Below, in pieces: positions 10,705 through 24,390 of a DNA stretch of 64,000 nt. Each line of letters begins with the position of its first letter. The first letter of the stretch is position 1. The notes under the pieces are model-generated. The model had not been told where the DNA came from and ran no database searches. It saw nothing but the letters and a program-made list of their open reading frames with translations. This DNA is from Erythrophleum ivorense. Lineage: Eukaryota > Streptophyta > Magnoliopsida > Fabales > Fabaceae. The position numbers and the translations under genes are program-made. The DNA lies in the NCBI GenBank assembly GCA_026724425.1, contig JAIUCV010000103.1, positions 1,488,001-1,552,000 on the forward strand. Direction: 5' to 3'.

Positions 10705-13700
10705 TACAAATTTTATTAATAGAAACCTCATTTTACTTCAAGATATCGAACCATCTTGGATGGCACCTCATCACTTTTTTTCCTCGTAGTTTCTAAATGG
10801 CCCATCACAGGCCCTATTACCTTTCAAGCAGCCTTAACTAGTCTGTGGTTGTAAGAGCCCAAGTTTGTTATAAATTATCGGCGTCATTCTCCATTAATTA
10901 ATCCAAGGAGCTTTAAGCCTAACCCAACCAGAAACAAAAGTATTATGTCCATCCACATAAAAAGAAACAAAAAATTAAGGTGGATTGAAATGAAAACTCG
11001 ATCCCTACAATATTACAGAAAATTTAGTAAGAAAAAAGATAAAGAGAAGAAAAGAGAAATGGATTACTCTTTTTCTCTTTATCTCTTTTTTTTTTCTCTC
11101 TATCTTTCTTTAAATTTATTTTACACATTTGGACAATAAATACAAAATATTAGATTAAGTGAAAAGCATGTGAGAATAAGAAGAAACTTCCTATTACTCG
11201 CCATTTCTTTTGGAACCTGTCCATCTTTTTCATTCGAAAGGTCCAAATATATAGCATAGAGTAATGAGTGGGAAGTGCGAAGCATTCAAGATTCTCGTGG
11301 ATCCGCCACCTGAGCGTTGCGTATCTGGTCAAACTGGGTAATCAATTTATGCTGGGACTGATTTCTTTTATACAGAAGTGGAGAATGAACTAAACTTTAA
11401 TGACTTACCCTGTAATAGAAAATAGTAATAACACTCAACTATTATTTTTTTTAATCAAAAAGAGACTTCCTTGCATTCTCATCCAACCATACTTTGATTA
11501 GACATGTGACATTGAAATGATTGATAATTGCATCTCCATGGCCATTCCTTTCTGCTCTCTCATCATTTTAAGTTTAACCATAATATATTGCTCTCTCCCA
11601 AATCCCAATTATTGATTCATCGTTACCCTACTTACTTATTTTTTAAACAGGTTCGTACCCTCATTTTATTGTGCATTTCACGCTTCCACAGGCACCTTCC
11701 AACCATTAGCCCCATCGTCTGTATTTTAATATTCCCACCACTTGAATCACACCTTCCCCCACAGTAATATTCCCACTGTTATAAACATGATCCCGCCATA
11801 GGTTGAAGTCTCTATATATAGCCTTGTTGTCTTGCCCTGAAAAGTTGGTATTGAATACTTTCCGGGTTAGTCCCTACTAATGTCACTGAAGACTGACTAA
11901 AATCGAATAATATTAATTTGAAGTTTCAGCCCTTCCTCTCTGAAATATGACATAAATCTGAGTCATTTCAAGAACGACTAAAAATTGAACAAACAAAACT
12001 GTTGCGTACATTCATTCACCGCGTTTTTTTAGTACAATCCTCTTGGTAAAGGCTACGAAAGTGTGGGCGAATATTTTCATATACGTCAACGAACCTTCCT
12101 TTTACCTCTAATTTGCTTTTCATCAGTTTCTGTCCCATTTTGTTTGTTTCTTAAGCTGCATACAAATGGGTAACCATAGTATCAAATTGAATACAACCCC
12201 AGATTCTTGTAGTAATAATAATAATAATAGTACGCGATTTATAGAACCAAATGGTCGGCAAATTCATAGTGTGCAACCCATAATATTGGATTTGTAATAT
12301 AAGGTACAGCTCTGGTGTCACCACGTGATTCCCACGACTCCTCCTGCTCCCAATTTTTTAAACTTGCAGATTTACTACATAATTAAAAATAAGTGTATTT
12401 TCGTATAAATTGAACAGGAGCACCTCCGATTCTGAAACGGAAAGCTTGTATAATAACCAGATCAGCTCATGTGGTTGAATTTTTTGTTCGATTGGGTATT
12501 GGGTTTAGGTAGGGTTTGGGCCCAGAAAAAGGTTGCTTTGTTAGGTGAGTAAAGTTGGAAAAAGAAAAATAAAAAGAAAAGTGGAAAGAGGCATAAGGTG
12601 GGGCTGTTGCTGCTGATTCAATGGTAATATGATGATGAATAATAAGAAAGCAGGCAGTAAAAGACCCAAAATAAATAAATAAATAAAGGCAATGAGAGTG
12701 GTGAGGGATGAGATATGTAATGGGGAATGGAATATTCTAGAGGCGTCACTCGTTCCCGACGCCCACTTGGCTTCGTCGCAGGGGCCCACTTGATGAAGTG
12801 TATCGTCGTTACATACTCGCTAAAAGCCTCTTTTAATAAAAATATGATGTACATATCTCAATCACGTAACACTAATGTTATCAAGAAGTTGATTTTTTGA
12901 AAGGATAAACTTTCCCATTTTTTTTAGATTTGTAGAGTCATAGTTATTTTAGAACACAGTTTCATTAGCTTAATAACTGAATTTATTATATAGAGCTTCA
13001 ATCTCAAGCGACTAAAGAGATGTGTTCTCTATCTTTATTATTCAAGTTTAAATTTTTGGTCTACTACTTGAGAGAACTATTTATTCTCCCGTACCAAATT
13101 GATATGAAATGTGCACCTTTAACACTTTAAATAAATCACCTTTTCTCACATGACTTATCTAAGAAAATTTTTACAATAAACAGTAACATATTTTCGATAT
13201 TGAGTAATTTACAAAGATGTTCATATATTTTTCAAGAAAACAAGGAGAGGCAATATGAGAAGAGGAAGGGGAAGGGAAGAGAGTAGTGAGTAGACATATA
13301 AGCGATAAAAGTGGGAAGGAAAATGTTCGGAAGTATGGAGAATGGGGATTGCAGGGATTAGAATAGGAGTGATCAAGAAGAGCAAGTAATTGAAGCAGGG
13401 AAACTCTCAGGAGAGAAAGGAAAGAGGTAGGTTTTATGAAAATGAGCGTGTTGGTGCAGTGGCTGTAAAGCCTACCCAACACCTTGCTTTATTCCTTCAC
13501 CTTCCTCATCCTATCTACTATATTTCTCCTGTCTGTTAGGTATTTCATGAAAAGATGTTTTATACCAAATCAGTATTTAGTTTTATTTTAAAAAAAACGT
13601 AGAGAGAGAGAGAGAGTAGAGAAAAGGACGTTTCTGAAACGGAGGAGGATCAATGCATCATGCATGGCATGGGTTTTGTAATTTTGCATATCAAAGCTTA

Positions 13701-13995
13701 TCAGCTCGAAACAATATTGTTTGAAGTATGCTTTATATCTAGAAATTGTCCACATACCCTTCATTTATGCATATTGGAAAACACACGACAAATCTCTTCA
13801 CGCCACCTTCTGCACCTATCTCCTCTCATACATCATTGTCCACAATCGCTGCCCAAAATAATTTTTCTGTGTTATCTTCTTTATAAAGCATTTACCTGAA
13901 ATGGACATTCTTTGCACTTGAATATGCAAGAATATATGATTAAGTATTTTTTAAACTTTTTTCATAATAAATTTTTATTTAATTACTGATCGATC

Positions 13996-14026
<31 letters not shown>

Positions 14027-16240
14027 AATGTATTTGAGCAAAAACAAAAGTAAGGCTTTTGATGGAGAGTGACAAAAAGCAAGTTCAATCTTTGTATATA
14101 GATAAAGCTAACAAAGTGTATTCATCTTTTGAATGCTCCCTCAAGCGCCTGAAATTTTCTAAATGGTCTACAAAAGTTCATGGGTGTTTAGAGTTTATTT
14201 TATTTAATTAAAAAAAAACCATATGGGTTGAATACTGTTTACTAAACATAACTAGATCGCAAACAAAAAACAAAAAACAAAGCTCTCTAACCTGGAACCA
14301 TGAATTTAGCATGTGAGATGGAATCTTCAGCCCCAAACCCATTTGAAGAAGAACTTTGAGTGATTAAGAGAGGCATTTCCATAATAATGAATATGGTACA
14401 TGGTTGCATGATTGAGTAATGTGTTAAATGGCGTTGTTGACAGTGGCACAACTCTCCAAAAACAACTTTCGACACACACGAACACCAACAAAGCATTGCA
14501 TGTGCTAATATCCGAGCCATTATGTAGTATGAGTCCTACCTGTATTATTTGGCCTATTCATGAGCCCACTATGACCTATTTCCACTTTTACTGCCAGCGA
14601 CTTTGTCAGACCTCGAGAGCTTTATGATCATATTTGGTTGAACAGTGAAAACAATATAAAATATGAAGAGGTAAAAATAAATAAAATAAAAAAATAATTA
14701 TTTTATTTATGTTTTTTAAAAAATAATTTAATAAATATAATAATAAATATATAAATCTAATATATATTATATAAATTATATAAAAAGAATGCGTGTACAA
14801 TTTTGTGAACCAAACAAAATTTTTCTTTCGCCCTCTGTTTTAGATTTATTTTTTTAATGAGATCCTTTCAACTTTCAAATCTTTTCTTGAAAAGCCATTA
14901 AAATTGACGAAATTCAAGTTGAGATTTTCTCTTTAGCCCTTGTTATTGCGATAAAGTCACAGGCCATTGTCCGCCCAACTAGCAAAAGTAGAACAAATTA
15001 AACAGACAAGTAGAGATTCCAATACAGAAGTGGCTAAAACAAAAAGCATGTAATGTAGGACCCAGAATAACATACTTGCCAATGGCAACTAGACCTATGT
15101 TCTGCAAACAGTGAATGTTATAGCCTATACGGTGAATGGCATTCGAAAATGGGGCCTAGGGGTGAGATTTGTTACAACTTACAGTAACTAAGACGACCCA
15201 GAAACAATCGACGATGCTTTTGAGTTATGAGATTTCCCAAAATCACAATCAATTCCCTCGTCTGTGCTTTTCAGCTGCTCATTGCCGAGTGATTTCCTAC
15301 CTAGGAAAAAGAGAACCACCTAAATAAACCACCCTCTCTATTACTTCATTTTCAGAACTTAAGTTAGGGTGTGGTCTTCTAAAAAGTGAGCATTTTCGAG
15401 AATTTTAGGTGAAAACAATGAATTCTGAGTAAAATTTAAGAGAGAAAAAGCCACTGTACGTGCGATTCCATGGTAGAAGTCAGAAACAAACAGAAGGAGA
15501 TGGACACGCAGACGCAGGCAATCCAAACACTTGCCCCAGAAATAGTCATACAATAATCACATAGATGGTTTAACCTTTCTGGTATTTCCCACACCCATTT
15601 TCTTTAATATTTAAATTTGGCCTATAACTCTTTGCTTATAGCATTGCAAGAAAACAAATAATTTGCGCTCTTAGATAAATCTTATGAAATAAACATATTA
15701 GAAATACGATTCACTAAAAATGTATATTTAAAAATCGAATATACTTCTACTCTGCACCTCACGCCGCAAAGCTCTATTATCGCATTGTTTAGTTCCTAAC
15801 CTTATCATTCTTTTTTGAAACCGACTAAACCAAACGCATTTATAGGGATTCAGGTTGTTTTCTCCTCTAAATCATTATCATTATGCGAGAAGTTGCCAAC
15901 CGCTAAGTCATTTGAAAGATTCCTAACTCACCATGCCCCACCCAAATCTCAATCTTCTAACACAAAACAGTTCAGGTATGGAAACTTCAACTTCATCTTC
16001 CACAAGACATAGAATAGACCCACTAAACTGAAACAAAATAAAAAATCATCTACTTTAAACAGTAAAAATGTAGCGTATTAAAGTAAAATATAAAAGGTGT
16101 AGAATGTGGTTAATTATATTTTCATTCATAGATAGGTTAAACAGAAAGTACTAGTCTGACAAAAACTCTACAGATGATCTGTAGATTATACTTCTATAAC
16201 AAAGAAAACGTACAGGGGCCACATGTAATGCAGGACAGAT
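10705..16240. other. 5.5-kb intergenic stretch, no gene recognised
   Basis: Non-coding by eye: open frames are short and look like no known family. It holds a (GA)n run near 13601-13616, a (TA)n run near 13996-14022 and a candidate MITE at 14630-14815. A TATA-like TCTATATATAG occurs near 11811-11821 but no convincing coding region follows. Confidence 0.55.
14630..14815. mobile_element. Candidate short MITE with TTTGGTT-type inverted ends
   Basis: The stretch begins ATATTTGGTTGAACA and ends TTGTGAACCAAAC, so the outer bases are imperfect inverted repeats. The interior is almost pure A/T. Length and composition suit a hAT-like MITE. I could not find a clear target duplication, so this is tentative. 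Confidence 0.35.
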
Positions 16241-16310
16241 AGTGCAGGGAAATCACCCCAATTTCACAATTCTCCCTAATTCCCATATTACCCCTCTCAT
16301 TTCTCATTTT

Positions 16311-17879
16311 TTACATAACAGAGCAGGCATTTGGATTCTCATCGCTGAAGATCTGAGGCGGGTATGCGTACATCTCCATGGCATACCTCGGAGGATAATA
16401 GTAGTACTCGTTCTTCTTCAACTCCACTGCGTTCGTCTCTTCTGTTTCTGTACCTCCTTCCCCTCCTTCTTTCTTCTCCGTCTTCTCCTCTCCTTCCTTC
16501 TCTTTCTCCCCTTCTTCCACTTTCTTCTTCTCTTTCCCTCCTTCCTCTGCTTTCTCTTTCTTCTCTGCAGGCTCTTGCTTCACTATCACCGCCTGCTTCC
16601 CTGTGCGTTTGTACACGTATTCAACCAACTTCGCAGCTTCAAACACGCCCTTCACGCTCACCTGCGAGCTCTTTAGGTCCGGTTCCGCCGATTCCACTCC
16701 TGCACACAATGATGGTACTCATTTTTTATATTCAATGCATTATTAAATTAGATTAAAGATCATAAAATTTGGCCTCAACAGGACCACTTCCACTGCAATC
16801 TCATGATTGTAATCTATAATATTTCATTGATTAAATTTGAAGCACAGCAATGAAAATAATCTAAATTACAGAGGACCGTTACTTGAATTGCATGAACGAG
16901 TGAAAAAAATTATGAACAAAAGAAGCAGTTGAAAATGAACAGAAAAGAAAAAGATGACGACTTTTCACACACCCTTCATTCTCTGTATGCGTCTCTTAAT
17001 TTCCTGTGCGCAAGCTTCGCAATGCATGTGAACTTTCAGAACAACTGTGACAATCAGAGGCTGCTTGACATAAAAAAGAATTAAAACACAGAAAAGTTAC
17101 TCCCTGTCAAGAACAAAGAAAATGAAAGGATATCAAAGTAAAGGGGGCTAAATGCGAATAAAAAACCTCTTCTTTCTTCTCCTCTGGCTTTGGCTTCTCT
17201 TTCTCTTCGGGTTTCTTCTCCTCCTCCTCCGGCGGTTTTGGGATCGGAGAAAGAAGCTCCACCTGTCTATGGCTCTTCCTCTGTACTCTTTCCAAAACCT
17301 TAAGAGGATCTGCCTTTTCTCCTTTGACGACCACCTTGTGATTCTTACAATCCGTGATAACATCTTCAACCCCTAAACTCAAAAGCATCCACAAACATGT
17401 TCACATAACGCCTTCTAATCTTCAATCAATCAAACATGGGTACGTAATTAATCTATCGGATAATTCATAACACCTCACCTTGGAATCCTTTAAGCGACCG
17501 ACGAACCTTCCGAGCACAACCTTCACAATGCATGTACACTTTAAGTACAATTTCCGGTGGAGGCGGAGCTTGTTTTTTGGATTCCTTGCCGTCACCGGCA
17601 TCTTTTGATTCATCCTGTTTTTTCTCGTCCTTCTTCTCCTCAACCTGTTTTTCCTGCTGTTTGGCTTTCTCTTTCCCTTCTTTCTTCCCCTCCTCTGCCT
17701 TCTTCTGTTCCTCTGGTTTCTTCTCCATTTTCGTTTCCTCTGGTTTCTTTTCTTCCTGAATTTAAAAAAAAAAAAAAGAATAAGAAGAAGAAGAACCAAG
17801 AAAAGCGAGAAGCAATATAAAGACAATGGAATGAAGGATTTGAGAAAGAGAAGAGAAGATCGTTGAAGACCTCTCCCAT
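16311..17879 (-). CDS. HIPP: Heavy-metal-associated isoprenylated plant protein (two HMA domains)
   Basis: HIPPs are plant metallochaperone-like proteins that bind heavy metals through HMA folds and attach to membranes by C-terminal isoprenylation; they act in metal handling and stress responses. Five minus-strand exons join in phase: 17879-17871, 17755-17479, 17372-17167, 17060-16973, 16699-16311, giving 322 residues. The first exon encodes only Met-Gly-Glu. Residues 4-68 are Lys/Glu-rich. HMA domain 1 (about 71-135) has metal motif MHCEGC at 78-83; a Pro/Glu/Lys linker follows; HMA domain 2 (about 167-232) has MHCEAC at 176-181; then a Lys/Glu-rich tail, a Tyr/Pro-rich stretch and the terminal CaaX box CSVM. 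This resembles the Arabidopsis HIPP7/ATFP3 group, a resemblance judged from memory. The acceptor of exon 4 could also lie 3 bp upstream, adding one Gln. No defect is seen. Confidence 0.93.
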
Positions 17880-17995
17880 TGGTTTACTCTAGCTGGATAA
17901 GCTTCGCAGAGCTGCTTCCGCTGCTTTTTCCTGTAATTTTCTCTCTTATTTCGTTGGCCTCTCTTTCTCTTATGAAGGTCAGTCTGGTGTGGGTA

Positions 17996-18021
17996 CTCTC
18001 TCTCTCTGTCTCTCTCTCTCT
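17996..18021. repeat. CT/GA-rich repeat upstream of the HIPP start
   Basis: An interrupted (CT)n tract on the plus strand, (GA)n in the gene's direction, about 115-140 bp before the HIPP start codon. It could lie in the 5' leader or core promoter, where GA/CT tracts are common in plants. Confidence 0.6.
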
Positions 18022-18029
18022 GCGTGTAT

Positions 18030-19450
18030 AAAAGTATAAAGTAAAAAGGTTCAGTTTCTATCTCTACGGGGTGAGAGCCATGAGATGAGATCTAGAGCCG
18101 CTCACACCACTTTCATCATCCTCATCATAACGTGACGTGGCGTCTTCTGAGAGGCACGTGAGACCTAGTTCGGACACATGTTGCCCTCTGGTTACATGGT
18201 GTATTTGGTGTTTCACTGTTTCTGCATTTCCAAGGGCGTTCTCGACTTTCCACCTCATTCTCCTCCTCCTTCTAGTCCCTCTTGCCTCTTTACCTTATTC
18301 TTCACACATTTGAATTTTAGCGGCACGGTTTTTAAAATAAAAAAACAAACATGTCTAATTCCACATTCCCACGTTTGCTTCCAATATCGAACACTGTAAA
18401 CTTTTTCCTGTGGGCAATTAATCCATCAAATAATTCAGAAAATTTTAAGTTCCTCCACATTTAACTGTTTAATCTATAAATATTAAAATTAACTTATTTA
18501 GCCTTTGAAAATTTGTTACCTGTTATTGACTAATCTTCAAAGCATATGTATTTCTTTTCTTTTATTTTTTTTACTAACCAAAGACTAATAAATAAACAGT
18601 CAATAATTTTTAAGAGCTAAATTTATCTTTTTAAAACTCAAGGCTGGGTCATATATTTTTTAAAGACAAAAAATTCATTTTTTAAAAATTTAAAATCAAA
18701 ATAAAATTAAGAACTAGACTTAAATGTATTCTTTTTAATAAAAGTATAGTATGTGTACATTTTTTTAAAAAAATTCAATCATGTGATGTCAAATTCTAAA
18801 AATCATATATATATATATATATATATTATTTTCATTAGAGAAATTAATAATAAAGATATAATAAATTATATAATTTTGTTAATTAATATTCTGATTTTAG
18901 TTTTTTTTGTTTTTGTTTTTAACATATCCGAAAACGTTGGGAGTTTTGTTTGCCATAGGATTGTCTCTACTCTCTAGTCAGACACCTCAAACAAATGGTG
19001 TTGATGAGTTTTTATCATCAAGCAAAACAGACGCATGAAAAAGGAGGCAATGAGTTATGGAACTTTCAGGCTATGGTCCAAGCAATTCGTTAGAAAATGA
19101 AGTCCACAATCGGATGGCCCCATAAGCTCGAACAAGGCAAACGAGGCACGGATTCCTTCCTTCCATATGTTTGGCCAGTACTGGCCAGTCATCATAGTCT
19201 TTGATTTCATCGTTATTGCTTAGCCGTCGCATTGCAATCATAGAAAGGAAAATACAAATGAACTTGATTTATTTATGGGAAAAACTCAATCGCTATGCGT
19301 GGTTGCAAAAAATGCAAAGGACAACGCAATGTAATGATTTTGTAGTAATTATTATATTATTATTATTTAATAATGATCATCTTTTTTTATTTTTTTTAAG
19401 TAAAGATATGGTGATCATGATAGATTCATTTTATTCCTTTTTTTTTTTCT
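18030..19450. other. Spacer upstream of HIPP, no gene seen
   Basis: Probably holds the HIPP promoter in its first several hundred bases. The remainder is AT-rich with a (TA)n run near 18807-18826. No recognisable coding exon. Confidence 0.5.
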
Positions 19451-19453
19451 CTT

Positions 19454-19670
19454 TTACTGAACATTTAACCAACCAAACATATCCTTATCAATAATCAATA
19501 ACCAACTAACCAAACTATAGTTAGCCTTGCAATAGACATGAAGTAATAGAACCTCCCAACAACAAACCATGAAGTTCTTTATCTCTGATAATATATTGTA
19601 GCAAGGATGGTGGGCATCGCTTCCATTCTCAACGAGCAAAATGGCTGCAATCAAGCAAGTGTATGGTCAT
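19454..19670 (-). pseudogene. RNase H-like (RVT_3) fragment of a non-LTR-type retroelement
   Basis: The minus strand has an open stretch reading SDAHHPCYNILSEIKNFM, then CCWEVLLLHVYCKANYSLVSW. This fits the RNase H-like domain of plant LINE-type polyproteins, where a Ser/Asn-His-Pro segment, an I..I stretch and a final HVYREAN-A--LA motif are typical. The last part of that motif is altered here (KANYSLVSWL). Only about 70 residues remain, with no flanking reverse transcriptase. Recognition is by eye from the final motif. Confidence 0.5.
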
Positions 19671-22235
19671 TTAACTAAATTATACATTTATTCTATTTTG
19701 ATCAAAAAATCATATATTTATTATATTTTAATTGATAAATTTTCGTAATAAAAACATAACAAATTACATCTAAATCTAACGTATTTACTTATTTATTGGT
19801 TTCCAAATTGAAAATAGCAAATCAATTATTGTGAAATTAACAAGGACCCTAAGATTGAAATGAGATAAATTTTTGCATATATAATATATATATATATACA
19901 CACACACACTTAATAATCAAAGTTTAATTTATACACGTAAAACTAGTCGTGCAAATCAAGACCTAATCTTCAAACGTGTGTGCATTTTGTGCTTCTAAAA
20001 TTTTAAAAAAAAAGTTAAGAATTTCAAATTAAAAACATTTGTATTGAAATTTTTTTAAAATTTAAAAAACGTATAATCAAAAATTTAAATAACAAAAAAA
20101 TACAATTTATAATCCTAAATTAAAATTATTAATTATTAATTTTTTAAGATAATTTTAAAATTTAAAATTCTTTCATCCAAAGATCTTTAATTTATATTCT
20201 TTATTTGCAACTTTTTTAAACTTTTTCTTATAATGATCACAAATGTAGGGCTCGCAGATACAGACAGGGCTTGTCAAACCGTTACGTACGCAGGCCAAAC
20301 AGGCTCACCATGTGCCTCAGTACTTTTATCACTAATCGCTAATTCCAATTAAAGCAGTGATACATTATCCGAATCACATGCACGGTTTATTATCCAGCTT
20401 CATCATATCGGATAATCATATGGAATAAGATTTGAGTTCTCTCTATTATTTTTTTTATTTTTTTATTAAAATCTAATAGTTATAATCATATTTTTTAAAA
20501 TTTTTATTATTAATTATCAATGATTAATAAATTTAAAAATTCAAATTTTGATAAAAAAAATTGATAAAAAGAATCCAAATCCTATCGGATACCGATATCT
20601 ACACTTATCTATTCATGCCTTTTTAAAAGCATACATGAAAGGGGAGTCCGATAAGAAACAAAGTTTACATATTTTCTGTGTTAGTATAGTATTTAAAATA
20701 TTAAATAATAATAACTTTTTATTATGTAAAATAAATTTATTAATTTGTTGTAGGTGTTTTTCATCACGGCGATGGTTCAAAGGGTATAAATTAATTATAA
20801 CGAAAGCATTAGAACCTTATTTTAGTCGATGTACCTAACTAGAATTAAGGTTCTCAGCATCATGAGTGTCGGATGATAATAATTAGTTTCATTATGTAAT
20901 GAACTAATCCTCAAGAACAAATATGATTTTAATGTACAGATTATCACGCGGCAGTCTTATCCACTGTTTTGAACTGAGCTTTTTTGTGTCAAATTGGAAT
21001 TCAGGTCTCTCAATTTAAAAATAAATTGAGATGATTAATTTAATCAAAAAGGATAGAAAGAGAGGAAGTGATATCCCTCACGTCAAATTAATTTTTGAAT
21101 CTCACAATATAAAAACAAATTAGAAAGTGGGGTAAGAATTTTGTTCGCGTTACAGCTTTTTACTTGGTTCAAATTACGTCACTAATCAACAATTCATCCA
21201 AAAACGACGAGAACGTATCATTTCATTTGAACGATGCAAACAAAAATTTGAAATAGTTGCAAGGAAGTAGCCAGAATACTGCCTCGAAATTCTTGTGGTG
21301 AGGTTTCTGTTTATTCATTTGGTTCTTTACCCACATGGCAAATGGTGATTCGCATGAATAAATGTCGCTTAAAATTCACGTTATGGTTAGATATAATACC
21401 ATATTTATTTATTCTAGTCTCCTATTTTAAGTTTTTGTTTTTCAGAAGTATAGTTTATCTCAAAAAATAGTCTTTTTTTTTTCTTTTAAGAACTTTTTCA
21501 ATCTGCTGAAGTATAATTTTAATGCGTGTTTAAAAACCCCTTTTACGGTGGTGTAAAAGTAAAAAATTATTATTTCTTTAAAAACGTGATTTTAGACTCC
21601 AAAAACACAAAAATAAATACACACTTGGACTTTTAGAGTGAGCAAGAGTAAGATTATCAATTTTCAATTCAGTTAAATTAACTTACTTTCAAATGATGCA
21701 CTAAGTTAAAAAGCCTTTCTCTTAAAATATAAATATTCATTTGATATTATATTATCAAAGTCCATTTTTACTTAAATATGGTTGACATGATAAAAGCCCC
21801 TTTAACTATTTTTCTATGCACCTTGGGAAATAAAAAAGAGGACCGTGCCTCAACAGTGATAATTCAACATTACTGTCGATGAGGTATCCCCAAAAACATG
21901 ACAAAAGTGGCATACGAAATTTCAAAAGGTGGGCAAAAAAGTTGAGTCCAGGACGAAGGAGAATATAGTGGTTAAGGAGGAATTAAGTGGAAGCGACATT
22001 GTAGGCTCTGGATACAGATCCTAAAATGATAAGATAAAGTAAATGGGAGAATGTATTTTAGTGCATGAAAGGGCGACACGACCTTCTGATTTGACGTGCA
22101 AAGTCATGTATTGCCTCTCATTCATAATTTCATATTCCATATCTCGAATTAAAAGTTTTTAAATTATACTAATTGTGTTTTGTACGGATTATTCGAAAAG
22201 ATATTTTTATTTTTAAATTTGAATAGTACAAAAAT

Positions 22236-22679
22236 ATATACATATATATATATATATTAATAAAATGATTACAAATAAGATTTAAAAAAATGTTAAAATT
22301 CAATTGAAACAAAACAAAATTAGAAAAGTAAAAAACATGTTTAGTTGAGATATGAAAAAATTAAAAAAATAAGAATATAAGTTAAATTAAAGCGATAAAG
22401 AGTTAAAGAGGGACAAAAATTAAAAAGAAATAAAAAAAATTGAAGAGAGATAATAAAATAAATTTATCCTTTTAATAGAAAATAAAAAATATTAAAATAA
22501 AATTTTAAGAGATACATATTTAATAAATTATATTTTTAATAAAAAAATAACATTACCTTTAAATATGTTTTGATTTTTTTTTATTTTAAGAAAAGTGCTA
22601 TATAATTTAAGCATATTTTATACATTAGAATATAATTTTAATTTTTTTTCTATTTTTGATCAAACTAAAGAACTTACCA

Positions 22680-22722
<43 letters not shown>

Positions 22723-23194
22723 CAAAATGATTCTAGATAAAATTTTAAAAATACTAAAATTTAGTTAAAATAAAGGAAATTTAAACAGAGTAAAGACATA
22801 AGTTTAATTAAACCATGAAAAGGTTAAAAAGAATAGAGATAAGTAGAGAAAAGGCTGAAAAACTTAAGTTAGTCTAATTTTATTTTCTTTACATTTATTA
22901 TTTATATAATAAAAGATATATTAAATATATATATTTAACTAATATAAAATAATCACTTTTTAAAATTTGAATGAAATAAATTTATCATTTTTTAATAATA
23001 AATAAATAACAATAAAATAATACTTTAAGAAAAGTTTATGTGTATTTTTATAATAAAAGGAAATGTTATATAATTTAAACATTATTTAGACATTAAAAAA
23101 TAATTTTTATTTTTTCAATGTGTTAACTTTTTTCAATCAAGTTAAAGAGATGATCTTAACATAACAAATGTATATATATATATATATATATATA
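22236..23194. repeat. Diverged ~465-bp tandem duplication separated by (TA)n
   Basis: Copy one starts near 22257 (TTAATAAAATGATTACAAA) and copy two near 22719 (TTAACAAAATGATTCTAGA). Late in the units, GCTATATAATTTAAGCAT near 22598 matches GTTATATAATTTAAACAT near 23063. Each unit is bordered by a (TA)n tract, which suggests the AT microsatellites promoted the duplication. Confidence 0.7.
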
Positions 23195-24009
23195 GGAAAT
23201 TGTACAAAGAATAAAATATAAAAGTGGATGATCAATCACTTATGAAGACTACAAAAATTGTATCAAAGGAAACTACATAAAAGATAAAAATATTAAAAAG
23301 AAAAAAAGGAGGATGACCAAGCACTCATTAACACTACAAAAACTATATTAAAGAAAACCACCTCCCTTTGTTAATCTTTTGTTCAAATTCCACATTCTTC
23401 AAGAGTACATGACTCTAGAATTTTGACTTATATTAAAATTTAGGATGTTGTGCAGGAGTGAAATTCAGCTACTCTAAAAGTTTTTAAGAATGTTGCTGAT
23501 TTAAAGGCTAAGAAATCAACAATATGAAAAAAATTGTCAAATTCAACTGCAATCCAAAAAATGCAACTAAGACATGGTAATTTGAGATTGAAAAAGAAAG
23601 ATGATACTAACATTCTTTCTATCATCTCTTTCAAATATGATAACACATCTACCTCAATCTCCAATAGCAAGATAATCACCAGTCTTTATTTAAACTAGTT
23701 TTTTTTTTTTTCTACTGCACCTTGCAAATTGAGTTTGCTTGAACCAAAAGTACAACCAAAGTATTTTCTTGAAGGAACCAAATAGTATCATGGCACTTTA
23801 TTAGGGTCAAACTGTGCAACAATTGATTTAAGAGAAGACAATTGCAAGATATGTATAATGGTCATTTTTTCTTAGAAAAAATAATAGTCAACATAAAAAA
23901 TAGATTAACCTATTTGAATAAGAACCAAAACTATCATATTATTCACTTAAAGCAAATAGAAATAGAAGTTTTTAAATATCGCAAATTCACAAAAATACCT
24001 CACATTACA

Positions 24010-24390
24010 AATAGAAACTATCATAATATTTATTATATCATCATATCATTATCATTGGATCTAAAAACTAAAATGACATCAATGAGCAAATGTAGCAAAT
24101 TAATATATAATATTTAAAAGTATACCATTATTAAAATAAATATTGATGAACAAACTCATCGATAGTCATTTGACACTTGTCTTTTATTTTTACAACCAAA
24201 CATCAACTTTGCCTTTGCAGAAAAATGGAAGCGAAAGAGAGGATTTTAAACTATCATATTATTTATCATACCATCATATCATTAACATTAAAACTAAAGA
24301 CTAAATGACATCTAATGAGCAACTGTAACAAAACTACATAATCTTTAAAAGTAAAACTTTATTAAAAATAAATATAAATGAACAATATAT
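24010..24390. repeat. Direct repeat pair, period ~230 bp
   Basis: The block with CTATCAT...ATCATATCATTA followed by AAAACTAAA(A)TGACATC(T)AATGAGCAA and ending in TTATTAAAA(T)AAATAT..ATGAACAA occurs near 24019-24153 and again near 24250-24385. The copies are diverged and non-coding. Confidence 0.65.

Noticed and set aside
12541..12854. Minus-strand frames near a GC-richer patch
   Set aside because: Two overlapping frames with no domain; composition alone is not enough to call a gene.
16242..16756. Open frames of 130-144 codons antisense to HIPP
   Set aside because: Shadows of the Lys/Glu-rich HIPP coding exon; Leu/Ser-rich translations with no domain.
17152..17879. Several overlapping frames over the HIPP second and third exons
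   Set aside because: Alternative frames of the same low-complexity coding sequence; the phased exon join explains the region.
23440..23679. 79-codon minus-strand frame
   Set aside because: Amphipathic-looking but no family, start context or neighbouring exons; likely chance in AT-rich DNA.
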